Shown here piece after piece: positions 1-4,382 of a stretch of 23,279 nucleotides of DNA. Numbering within the stretch: position 1 is the first letter of the stretch; each line of letters opens with the position of its first letter. The translations under genes were made by a program, and so were the position numbers. The stretch is from a virus, in the IMG/VR virus record IMGVR_UViG_3300041964_000011, positions 1 to 23,279 of that record; one strand, written 5' to 3'. The notes under the pieces were generated by a model. It had not been told where the DNA came from. It was given only the letters and a program-made list of their open reading frames with translations, and ran no database searches.

Positions 1-51
1 GAGGCTGGCTGTGAACCGGTCTATTAATGAGTTCGAGTCTCATGAGTCACC
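1..51 (+). tRNA. tRNA-His(GTG), 5'-truncated by window edge
   Basis: Only the 3' two-thirds is present. The anticodon loop CTGTGAA sits between GCTGG and CCGGT and gives anticodon GTG. The T arm is ATGAG-TTCGAGT-CTCAT (27-43), followed by the acceptor strand GAGTCAC. Base 51 is C, the C73 discriminator expected of bacterial tRNA-His. No CCA is encoded; the next bases are CT. The tRNA array therefore extends upstream of the window. Confidence 0.9.
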
Positions 52-81
52 CTGGAAATACAACCGAATAGGAGCGAAGCG

Positions 82-408
82 ATGGTTATGAGATACAGCG
101 TCGTAGGCGTCTTTTTGTTGGTACTGTTCTTCGCTCTAGCTGGACAAGCTTCTGCGAGAGGTGGTTTCGACTTGAAGCACGTATGCACTACGGACAGCGG
201 TAGGGAGAAGTTCCGAGTCCTTAATAACAACAACAGCAGTGAGAGGGTTCGGTTGGTTACGGCTTTCAACGACAAAGTGGTTGAGCTTGGGCCTCTAACT
301 GGTGACATAGTTAGGGCAAGGGTTTCTCAAGGAAACGGCAAGGCCGAGCTAATCAAGCAGAAGGCAGTCGTAGATACGGTATACGCAACTTACAAGCCCT
401 GCAACTAG
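82..408 (+). CDS. small secreted protein, unknown function
   Basis: A 108-residue protein with a clear Sec signal peptide: short charged N-terminus, a hydrophobic core (VVGVFLLVLFFALAG, residues 7-21) and a likely signal-peptidase I site after AxA (QASA, about residue 25). The mature part is about 83 residues, basic, with only two cysteines (about residues 35 and 107), so one disulfide is possible. The start is supported by AGGAG at 70-74, seven bases before the ATG; an alternative in-frame ATG is at 88. It follows tRNA-His by 30 nt and ends 13 nt before tRNA-Leu. I do not recognise the family. A phage protein exported from the host cell could act on the envelope or on competing phages, but that is speculation. 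Confidence 0.8.
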   Translation: MVMRYSVVGVFLLVLFFALAGQASARGGFDLKHVCTTDSGREKFRVLNNNNSSERVRLVTAFNDKVVELGPLTGDIVRARVSQGNGKAELIKQKAVVDTVYATYKPCN

Positions 409-421
409 CGCAGGGCAACAT

Positions 422-502
422 GGCTCTATGGTGGAATTGGTATACACACTGCTCTCAAAAGGCAGCGCCATTGGCATCTCAGTTCGAATCTGAGTAGAGC
501 TA
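422..502 (+). tRNA. tRNA-Leu(CAA)
   Basis: Acceptor GGCTCTA/TAGAGCT (first pair G-U), anticodon loop CTCAAAA giving CAA, a long class-II variable arm, T arm CTCAG-TTCGAAT-CTGAG, discriminator A. No CCA is encoded; CTT follows. It reads UUG, a codon used heavily in the phage genes here. Confidence 0.92.
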
Positions 503-534
503 CTTGCACACACTACGTAGAAAGGAGCAGGCCA

Positions 535-609
535 ATGGAAGACAAGAGATGTCCTTACTTGGGCGACTGTTGCGAGGACTGCTGCGTGTGTGGTGACGAC
601 GATGGCTAA
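535..609 (+). CDS. 24-residue cysteine-rich acidic micropeptide
   Basis: This tiny frame starts at an ATG preceded by AAAGGAG (520-526), a good ribosome-binding site at 8 nt. It encodes 24 residues of which six are cysteines, in the pattern C-x6-CC-xx-CC-x-C, ending in an acidic GDDDG tail. The stop overlaps the start of the next gene (ATG at 602 inside ATGGCTAA), the usual form of translational coupling. Paired cysteines suggest metal binding or a compact disulfide or zinc knuckle. No family is recognised. The ribosome-binding site, the coupling and the unusual composition argue that it is translated, but its length leaves this uncertain. Confidence 0.5.
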   Translation: MEDKRCPYLGDCCEDCCVCGDDDG

Positions 610-792
610 GCGTAATGCCAGAGGCACCAAAGGCCGCACGAACAGCGGTAAGGTGAAGAAAGGCTTTCGCGGCAAGATGCGAGGCAACAACAACGCCAAG
701 AAGCCAGCAAGCAAGTTGAAGCAGCCCAGGCGCAGCAAGACTTCCAACAGGAAGCCGGGCGTCCAAAGGGCAGCAAGAGCAAGAAGAGGTAA
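602..792 (+). CDS. small basic AT-hook-type DNA-binding protein (one frame change)
   Basis: From ATG 602 the product is very rich in Lys, Arg, Gly and Asn (it begins MAKRNARGTKGRTNSGK). Read without change, the frame runs into the next gene. One missing base in the GGG run near 756-758 would instead make the product end in RKPGRPKGSKSKKR and stop at TAA 790-792. G-R-P-K-G inside a basic stretch is the AT-hook core, which binds the minor groove of AT-rich DNA. I therefore read this as a protein of about 63 residues whose frame is broken in the given sequence. It is coupled to the upstream micropeptide by an 8-nt overlap. Possible roles are nucleoid or transcription control of host or phage DNA. 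If the sequence is exactly right, the product would be a 602-1045 fusion with the next gene. Confidence 0.55.
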
Positions 793-814
793 TCCTACAA
801 TGGAGGAATTCAAA

Positions 815-1045
815 ATGTCTCACAAGAAGAACAAGGAATGCCCTCTCATAAGCCTTGATTTGGATGACTTGAACTTGGATATACTCGGCTTGAACGTACA
901 CATCCCGTGCCTTGAGGTTCAAGTTACTGGTGATGAAGATGGTGGTTTGCTGGGCAGCTTGCTTTGCGGCTTGCTTGGTCCTAATTCTCCGGCCCTACTT
1001 CGTGCTATGGCTGACGAGGCGGAGCGCAGAGGAAGCAGCGAGTAG
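815..1045 (+). CDS. small acidic/hydrophobic protein with LGL...GGLLG-LLC motif
   Basis: A 76-residue protein starting MSHKKNKECP. The start is chosen because GGAGG at 802-806 lies eight bases before this ATG; an in-frame ATG at 800 overlaps that site. After a basic head comes an alternating hydrophobic stretch (LDLDDLNLDILGLNVHIP), then VTGDEDGGLLGSLLCGLLG and a charged tail. From memory, the pairing of a LGLxV strand with a later G-x-LLG-x-LLC motif resembles a family of small secreted or envelope-associated proteins of unknown function in bacteria and archaea, but here there is no signal peptide. It lies directly after the AT-hook gene and before another small gene. Function unknown. Confidence 0.6.
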   Translation: MSHKKNKECPLISLDLDDLNLDILGLNVHIPCLEVQVTGDEDGGLLGSLLCGLLGPNSPALLRAMADEAERRGSSE

Positions 1046-1052
1046 ATAATAC

Positions 1053-1196
1053 ATGGATAACTTGGAAGAGTTGTTCACGGTAGAGATGATTAAGTTGAAG
1101 CAAGCGGAGGGTGAGAAGCTCACTGAGCGGGAAGAGATTATACTTGCGTATAGTCCCTACGCTCACGGAGGCTCTTGCCATGCATGCGCACATTAG
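1053..1196 (+). CDS. 47-residue protein ending in a C-x2-C/His tail, abutting tRNA-Thr
   Basis: The product begins MDNLEELFTVEMIKLKQAEG, a charged amphipathic helix, and ends in GGSCHACAH, a CHxC-plus-His arrangement that could bind a metal. The start follows the recurrent junction GATAATAC-ATG seen before several genes in this window; no strong Shine-Dalgarno sequence is visible. The stop TAG (1194-1196) is immediately followed by the first base of tRNA-Thr at 1197, so RNase P processing of that tRNA would create the mRNA 3' end exactly at the stop codon. Family unknown. Confidence 0.6.
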   Translation: MDNLEELFTVEMIKLKQAEGEKLTEREEIILAYSPYAHGGSCHACAH

Positions 1197-1267
1197 GTTC
1201 CTTAGCTAAGTGGTAAAGCACTGGTTTTGTAATCCAGCATTCAACAGTTCGATTCTGTTAGGAACCT
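1197..1267 (+). tRNA. tRNA-Thr(TGT)
   Basis: Acceptor GGTTCCT/AGGAACC, anticodon loop TTTGTAA, T arm AACAG-TTCGATT-CTGTT, discriminator T; CT follows instead of CCA. Position 1 is adjacent to the TAG stop of the preceding gene. Confidence 0.92.
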
Positions 1268-1271
1268 CTCA

Positions 1272-1308
1272 TGGGGGATTAACTCCCGGCTAGTTACCGT
1301 GGCCCCCA
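1272..1308 (+). other. stem-loop spacer between two tRNA-Thr genes
   Basis: TGGGGG (1272-1277) pairs with CCCCCA (1303-1308), enclosing a second hairpin TAACT/AGTTA (1280-1284/1292-1296). There is no T run, so it is not a normal terminator. It may be a small stable RNA or a processing spacer. Confidence 0.4.
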
Positions 1309-1311
1309 CCG

Positions 1312-1383
1312 GCATCCTTAACTTAGAAGGTAGAGTAACTGCTTCGTACGCAGAAGGCATCGGTTCGACTCCGGTAGGATGCT
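1312..1383 (+). tRNA. tRNA-Thr(CGT)
   Basis: Acceptor GCATCCT/AGGATGC, anticodon loop TTCGTAC, T arm ATCGG-TTCGACT-CCGGT, discriminator T, followed by CT. With the TGT and GGT genes it completes a set of three threonine tRNAs. Confidence 0.9.
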
Positions 1384-1384
1384 C

Positions 1385-1408
1385 TTGGACGTAATGCGCT
1401 GCGTCCGA
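1385..1408 (+). other. short hairpin between tRNAs
   Basis: TTGGACG (1385-1391) pairs with CGTCCGA (1402-1408) around a 10-nt loop. It ends four bases before the next tRNA. Role unknown. Confidence 0.35.
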
Positions 1409-1412
1409 GCCT

Positions 1413-1486
1413 GAACGCTTAGCCCAACGGCAGAGGCGGGAGACTTAAAAACTCCACAAGTCTGAGTTCGAATCTCAGAGCGTTCA
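1413..1486 (+). tRNA. tRNA with Leu(TAA) anticodon but short variable loop
   Basis: Acceptor GAACGCT/AGCGTTC, D arm GCC/GGC, anticodon stem GGAGA/ACTCC (A-A mismatch next to the loop), loop CTTAAAA giving TAA, T arm CTGAG-TTCGAAT-CTCAG, discriminator A as in tRNA-Leu. The variable region is only six bases (ACAAGT), whereas bacterial leucine tRNAs have a long class-II arm. It is clearly tRNA-shaped, but the charging identity is uncertain. Confidence 0.7.
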
Positions 1487-1489
1487 CTA

Positions 1490-1529
1490 GATATACATGG
1501 GAGACGCTCCCAAGGAGCCTATGTATATC
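1490..1529 (+). other. structured 40-nt spacer RNA with exposed AAGGAG
   Basis: A perfect 9-bp outer stem GATATACAT/ATGTATATC (1490-1498/1521-1529) encloses a 5-bp hairpin GGGAG-ACG-CTCCC (1499-1511) and an unpaired AAGGAGCCT (1512-1520). It lies 3 nt after one tRNA and 4 nt before the next. A short frame beginning at ATG 1497 crosses it but continues through tRNA-Ala, so I do not call a gene. Confidence 0.45.
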
Positions 1530-1533
1530 GCAT

Positions 1534-1605
1534 GGGGATATAGTGCTAATGGGAACACGCTGCGCTTGCACCGCAGTATTCAGGGTTCGAATCCCTGTAT
1601 CTCCA
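1534..1605 (+). tRNA. tRNA-Ala(TGC)
   Basis: Acceptor GGGGATA/TATCTCC carries the G3-U70 wobble pair that identifies tRNA-Ala. Anticodon stem CTGCG/CGCAG, loop CTTGCAC giving TGC, T arm CAGGG-TTCGAAT-CCCTG, discriminator A, then CTT. Confidence 0.94.
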
Positions 1606-1715
1606 CTTCGCGTCGGCTGATGGTACCGCCCACAGTCAACGTAGGACCGTCGTGTGACTTGAGTATCTGCATAGGCTACGTCCGTGTGGATGTGATATGA
1701 GCATAGTCGGTCAAT

Positions 1716-1789
1716 GCATTCTTAGCTCTAGCGGATAGAGCGCTTCCTTGGTATGGAAGAGGTCATCGGTTCGAATCCGATAGAATGCT
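1716..1789 (+). tRNA. tRNA-Thr(GGT)
   Basis: Acceptor GCATTCT/AGAATGC, anticodon stem CTTCC/GGAAG, loop TTGGTAT giving GGT, T arm ATCGG-TTCGAAT-CCGAT, discriminator T. An ATG follows after only CG. Confidence 0.94.
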
Positions 1790-1791
1790 CG

Positions 1792-1850
1792 ATGCAGCAA
1801 ATACTGGCGATAGCCGCAGCCCCGTGAGCAGGACCGACGAAGCGGAGTAA
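1792..1850 (+). CDS. possible short peptide gene starting 2 nt after tRNA-Thr (frame uncertain)
   Basis: ATG 1792 begins MQQILAIAAAP and stops at TGA 1825. If the CCCC run at 1820-1823 lacks one C, it would read on as ...APVSRTDEAE to TAA 1848-1850, about 19 residues. The reason to list it is position: like four other frames here, it starts 2-3 nt behind a tRNA 3' end. There is no Shine-Dalgarno sequence. It may be chance. Confidence 0.25.
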
Positions 1851-1882
1851 GGCGAGTCGAGTCACTGCTGTCGGTATATCGT

Positions 1883-1952
1883 GGGTCGTTGTTCTGGTAG
1901 AACTAACGAGGCTTTTAATCTCAGAAGGCGGGTTCGACTCCTGCACGACTCA
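1883..1952 (+). tRNA. tRNA-Lys(TTT)
   Basis: Acceptor GGGTCGT/ACGACTC with a G2-U71 wobble shared with the second lysine tRNA, loop CTTTTAA giving TTT, T arm GCGGG-TTCGACT-CCTGC, discriminator A. The gene at 1955 starts after CT. Confidence 0.92.
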
Positions 1953-1954
1953 CT

Positions 1955-2158
1955 ATGGAATTGACGAGACGACAGTTGATTGAACTGAAGAAAGACGAGG
2001 CCGTTGCCAACGTCCAGGTTATCGTGAATACGAAGCCTAAGAATCTTCCGCTCATGACTGCCGTAGTTGATTTCCAACAGTTCCCCGGATTCACTCTCAC
2101 GTATTTCTTCGACATCGAGAGTGAGAGGTGGAAGTTGTTACATCCTTCGTTTCTGTAG
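1955..2158 (+). CDS. 67-residue protein between tRNA-Lys and tRNA-Arg, unknown
   Basis: The frame starts MELTRRQLIELKKDEAVANV two bases after the tRNA-Lys discriminator and ends at TAG 2156-2158, which is also bases 8-10 of tRNA-Arg(CCT). The product is a soluble mixed alpha/beta-looking protein (a helical N-terminus, then VQVIVNTK and FTLTYFFDIES strands). No domain is recognised. No Shine-Dalgarno site can exist outside the tRNA, so translation probably uses a leaderless message released by tRNA 3' processing, or reinitiation. Cutting tRNA-Arg out by RNase P would remove most of the stop codon and the last residues (GTTTCTGTAG lies inside the tRNA), so the tRNA and a full mRNA are alternative products of the same transcript. 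Confidence 0.7.
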   Translation: MELTRRQLIELKKDEAVANVQVIVNTKPKNLPLMTAVVDFQQFPGFTLTYFFDIESERWKLLHPSFL

Positions 2159-2221
2159 CTCAGGGGACAGAGCATCGGTTTCCTAAACCGTGTGTCGCAG
2201 GTTCGATTCCTGCCAGAAACG
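2149..2221 (+). tRNA. tRNA-Arg(CCT)
   Basis: Acceptor GTTTCTG/CAGAAAC, loop TTCCTAA giving CCT, T arm GCAGG-TTCGATT-CCTGC, discriminator G, then CTT. It reads AGG, a very frequent arginine codon here. It overlaps the end of the preceding gene by 10 nt. Confidence 0.92.
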
Positions 2222-2222
2222 C

Positions 2223-2251
2223 TTGACAAATGACCTGGAGTGTGGTAGAGT
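2223..2251 (+). promoter_or_regulatory. sigma-70-type promoter driving a leaderless HNH gene
   Basis: A consensus -35 box TTGACA (2223-2228), exactly 17 bp, then TAGAGT (2246-2251, four of six matches to TATAAT). A start point 6-7 bp downstream falls at 2257-2258, the ATG of the HNH gene, so the mRNA would have no 5' leader. It begins 2 bp after tRNA-Arg(CCT). Confidence 0.7.
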
Positions 2252-2257
2252 ATTACC

Positions 2258-2692
2258 ATGCCTATAAAAGATAAAGCCAGATACAGGGAATATATGAAAC
2301 AAGCTATGAAGAGTAGAGCAAGGCGGCGTAAGGAAGAGCTTGTTGAGTATAAAGGCGGTAAATGTGAATTGTGCGGTTACGATAAGTGTATCGCAGCCCT
2401 TCAGTTTCATCACATAGACCCGGCTACGAAAAAGTTTAGGTTGAGTACATATAATGGAACTTGGGAAGTATTGAAGGAAGAAGCCGATAAATGCGTATTA
2501 CTGTGTGCTAATTGTCATGCCGAACATCATTGGGTACATAGCTCAGCGGAAGAGCAGCAGACTCTTAACCTGCCGGTCTCAGGTTCGAATCCTGATGTAC
2601 TCACAAAACATGCATCTGTAGCTCAATGGAATAGAGCGATAGCCTACGAAGCTATGCGTTGCAGGTTCGAGTCCTGCCAGATGTACTTATGA
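2258..2692 (+). CDS. HNH endonuclease with zinc ribbon; reading frame runs on through two tRNA genes
   Basis: The N-terminus is basic and helical (residues 1-35). Then come the first zinc knuckle CELC (about 37-40), FHHIDP with the catalytic His pair (about 51-56), and LLCANCHAEHH with the second CxxC, the Asn and the final His of the HNH fold (about 82-92). Such proteins are small homing-type or free-standing nucleases common in phages. The recognised domain ends at about residue 92. The rest of the frame (93-144) is simply a translation of tRNA-Lys(CTT) and tRNA-Arg(ACG) and ends at 2692. One more G in the GGG run at 2532-2534 would give HHWGT and stop at TAG 2539-2541, bases 8-10 of tRNA-Lys, matching the other tRNA-junction genes. 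There is no Shine-Dalgarno sequence; the promoter position implies leaderless translation. It probably carries its own promoter because it is a mobile insert in the tRNA array. Confidence 0.85.
   Translation: MPIKDKARYREYMKQAMKSRARRRKEELVEYKGGKCELCGYDKCIAALQFHHIDPATKKFRLSTYNGTWEVLKEEADKCVLLCANCHAEHHWVHSSAEEQQTLNLPVSGSNPDVLTKHASVAQWNRAIAYEAMRCRFESCQMYL
2532..2603 (+). tRNA. tRNA-Lys(CTT)
   Basis: Acceptor GGGTACA/TGTACTC with G2-U71, loop CTCTTAA giving CTT, T arm TCAGG-TTCGAAT-CCTGA, discriminator A, then CAA. It lies inside the open frame of the HNH gene. Confidence 0.92.
2612..2685 (+). tRNA. tRNA-Arg(ACG)
   Basis: Acceptor GCATCTG/CAGATGT (first pair G-U), anticodon stem ATAGC/GCTAT, loop CTACGAA giving ACG, T arm GCAGG-TTCGAGT-CCTGC, discriminator A, then CTT and the ATG of the next gene. 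Confidence 0.93.
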
Positions 2693-2928
2693 CTTTCAAC
2701 GACAACATAAAATGGTTCGTAGATGGCTACCACACAGGCTTGTCTGGTAGGTGGCCCGACTTGGTATTTTACGTACTTGAACCTAGTTATCGGAAAGGCT
2801 ACAGGCGTGGTCGGGAGAGTACAAGCAATCAAAAGACATGCTTCCTTAGCTCAGCGGAACAGAGCAGATGGTTTCTACCCATCAGGTCGGGAGTTCGAAT
2901 CTCTCAGGAAGTGCTTATGCAGATGTAA
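2689..2928 (+). CDS. small protein between tRNA-Arg genes, unknown; frame runs through a tRNA
   Basis: The frame starts MTFNDNIKWFVDGYHTGLSG three bases after tRNA-Arg(ACG). The first about 50 residues look like a real protein with a basic patch (GYRRGRES). After that the frame translates tRNA-Arg(TCT), which begins at 2840, and stops at 2928. One extra A in the AAAA run (2831-2834) would instead end it as NQKDMLP at TAG 2847-2849, bases 8-10 of that tRNA, the same arrangement as the genes ending at 2158 and (reconstructed) 2541. That is the likelier natural end, giving about 53 residues. No domain is recognised and no Shine-Dalgarno sequence is present. Confidence 0.5.
   Translation: MTFNDNIKWFVDGYHTGLSGRWPDLVFYVLEPSYRKGYRRGRESTSNQKTCFLSSAEQSRWFLPIRSGVRISQEVLMQM
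2840..2913 (+). tRNA. tRNA-Arg(TCT)
   Basis: Acceptor GCTTCCT/AGGAAGT (first pair G-U), anticodon stem GATGG/CCATC, loop TTTCTAC giving TCT, T arm GGGAG-TTCGAAT-CTCTC, discriminator G, then CTT. Confidence 0.92.
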
Positions 2929-2990
2929 TTCAGTGGTAGAATGCCAGCTTGCCAAGTTGGTCGCCGTGGGTTCGAATCCCATCATCTGCT
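2919..2990 (+). tRNA. tRNA-Gly(GCC)
   Basis: Acceptor GCAGATG/CATCTGC, anticodon stem CCAGC/GTTGG, loop TTGCCAA giving GCC, T arm GTGGG-TTCGAAT-CCCAT, discriminator T. The next gene's ATG follows after CT. Confidence 0.94.
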
Positions 2991-2992
2991 CT

Positions 2993-3184
2993 ATGTATAG
3001 AATAGAACAAACAGAGAATTCGGTGATAACGCCGAGCAACCCTAAACAGGATATGCACAGTGGTCACGGAGACGAGAGTGGGTTCGATATACCGAACTAC
3101 CATAACGAGACTCCCGACGACAGCGGTTTCTGGGCTACGTTCTTTATAATTCTGTTTGTGATGCTTATAATCGCATGCGGGTGA
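2993..3184 (+). CDS. 63-residue C-terminally anchored membrane protein
   Basis: The frame starts MYRIEQTENS two bases after tRNA-Gly(GCC). It has a polar, acidic, His-rich N-terminal 45 residues without positive clusters, then one hydrophobic segment (FWATFFIILFVMLIIACG, about 46-63) reaching the C-terminus. This is the layout of a tail-anchored single-pass membrane protein. Tiny phage membrane proteins of this kind can act in lysis or superinfection exclusion, but nothing here identifies the role. The stop TGA (3182-3184) lies inside tRNA-Gly(TCC), which starts at 3177. There is no Shine-Dalgarno sequence. Confidence 0.7.
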   Translation: MYRIEQTENSVITPSNPKQDMHSGHGDESGFDIPNYHNETPDDSGFWATFFIILFVMLIIACG

Positions 3185-3248
3185 GATGTTACTGGCAGCA
3201 TGCCAGCCTTCCAAGCTGGACGAATCGGTTCGAGTCCGATTACCCGTA
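3177..3248 (+). tRNA. tRNA-Gly(TCC)
   Basis: Acceptor GCGGGTG/TACCCGT (first pair G-U), anticodon stem CCAGC/GCTGG, loop CTTCCAA giving TCC, T arm ATCGG-TTCGAGT-CCGAT, discriminator A, then CT and ATG. It overlaps the previous gene's last 8 nt. Confidence 0.92.
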
Positions 3249-3250
3249 CT

Positions 3251-4150
3251 ATGAAAACTAATCTACTAGGAGTCAGCGTGAGATTTTTGCTAGCGACCAT
3301 CTTCTCGATGCTTCTTGTCTTGCTTGGGACGCAGGTTGCGCAGGCGCAAACAGCATCCTATAAGGATGGGACGTTCTATGACCAGCCGAGGCAGAAGGGC
3401 ATTCAGTTCTTTGCGGGGAATCAGGGTATGGGAACGTATGACCCTATCGTATTTCCGGGTCAGGATAACGTGGGACACTTGCATGAGTTCTACTGCGGTA
3501 ACGTGATACCGGGAACTCTCACGTCTCAGCTATTCAATGACCGTACTCTTTGCGGCAAGGAAGACCACCACTCGGGCTACTGGCATCCTGCTCTGATTAA
3601 TAAGGTTACGGGAGAGCCGCAGAGGTCAATGAGTTTGTTCGTCTACTACAGGCGCAACGTAGAAATCACACCTTACAGCAGGCTACGCCCAGTCCCCCCT
3701 GGCTTGAAGGTTATAGCCGGTAGCTCCTCTTCTACAGGAGGACAGTACGGTGTAGTAGATTGGGGTTGTGGTGGCGCTAACGGTTCTGGCGCTGCGGGGA
3801 ATACTCGCGGATATGCACTTCCGCAGAAGTGCGACCCTAACAGCAAGCACCCTGCGGTGAAGTCGGTAATTACATTCCCGAACTGCATCCAGAAGTTGCC
3901 TAGTGGTGAGCTTGTGCTAGACTCGCCTGACCACAAGAGTCACATGCGCTACGCTTCGGAGAAGACGGGCTTGTGTCCAGACGGATTCAAGTACCAGATT
4001 CCGATTCCTGTCATGAGTGTGAAGTGGCCCATCTCGAACCCAACGAACTACGAGCTAGCTAGTCATGGGCTTGGTTCGATGCACGGCGACTTGTGGGCGG
4101 CACATCGCACGGCTAGCTTTAGAGTCGCTATGCAGGAAGACTTGCAGTAG
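3251..4150 (+). CDS. secreted DUF1996-family protein
   Basis: About 300 residues with a Sec signal peptide (hydrophobic FLLATIFSMLLVLLG, cleavage after AQA at about residue 33). The mature protein matches the DUF1996 layout as I know it: DPIVFPG, then GHLHEFYCGN, a Cys followed by HHSGYWHPAL, VVDWGCGG, ITFPNC, DHKSHMRYA, GLCPDGF, and near the end SMHGDLW. Many conserved His, Cys and Trp residues suggest an extracellular metal-dependent or carbohydrate-active protein; the family function is unknown to me. Two starts are possible: ATG 3251, 2 nt after tRNA-Gly, or GTG 3278, preceded by AGGAG (3268-3272), which gives a cleaner signal peptide (MRFLLATIF). DUF1996 is best known from fungi and actinobacteria, so capture from a host or another soil microbe is plausible. 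Confidence 0.85.
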   Translation: MKTNLLGVSVRFLLATIFSMLLVLLGTQVAQAQTASYKDGTFYDQPRQKGIQFFAGNQGMGTYDPIVFPGQDNVGHLHEFYCGNVIPGTLTSQLFNDRTLCGKEDHHSGYWHPALINKVTGEPQRSMSLFVYYRRNVEITPYSRLRPVPPGLKVIAGSSSSTGGQYGVVDWGCGGANGSGAAGNTRGYALPQKCDPNSKHPAVKSVITFPNCIQKLPSGELVLDSPDHKSHMRYASEKTGLCPDGFKYQIPIPVMSVKWPISNPTNYELASHGLGSMHGDLWAAHRTASFRVAMQEDLQ

Positions 4151-4155
4151 GCCGC

Positions 4156-4377
4156 ATGAGAGTTGTACTTCTAAGAGACATAAGCATTCCGGCTGGCCCT
4201 TCTTACAGGAAGGGTCAGTTGGTGTTTACGGTCTGGACGGAAGACAATAGGATTATACTTGGGGGCAAGGACGGTATCCCGATTGACTTCGGCATTGATT
4301 ACTTGCCGTATTGGGACACGCACTACCTGAGAGACAGGATGCGCATCAAGGCTCCCACAGTTAAAGAGAAGAGATAA
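4156..4377 (+). CDS. 73-residue protein of unknown function
   Basis: It starts MRVVLLRDISIPAGPSYRKG five bases after the DUF1996 stop, so translation may be coupled; there is no strong ribosome-binding site. The sequence looks like a small beta-barrel-type fold (VVLLRDISI, GQLVFTVWTE, NRIILGG) with a basic C-terminus (PTVKEKR). The PAGPSYRKGQ stretch followed by strands recalls SH3-like small phage proteins, but the match is too weak to name. It ends six bases before the atypical tRNA at 4383, again through a TAATAC junction. Confidence 0.65.
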   Translation: MRVVLLRDISIPAGPSYRKGQLVFTVWTEDNRIILGGKDGIPIDFGIDYLPYWDTHYLRDRMRIKAPTVKEKR

Positions 4378-4382
4378 TACAC

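Noticed and set aside
1268-1311. A possible extra tRNA between the two tRNA-Thr genes
   Set aside because: Only 44 nt, with no T arm (no TTCGA) and no anticodon arm; it is a double hairpin.
1497-1700. A 67-codon frame through tRNA-Ala, and a 26-codon frame 1620-1700 inside it
   Set aside because: The frame passes through a structured spacer and a complete tRNA. The 26-codon remainder has no ribosome-binding site and no recognisable content.
2723-3184. A 153-codon frame crossing tRNA-Arg(TCT) and tRNA-Gly(GCC)
   Set aside because: Its first 90 codons translate tRNAs and the other frame of the gene at 2689. Only the part from ATG 2993 reads as a protein.
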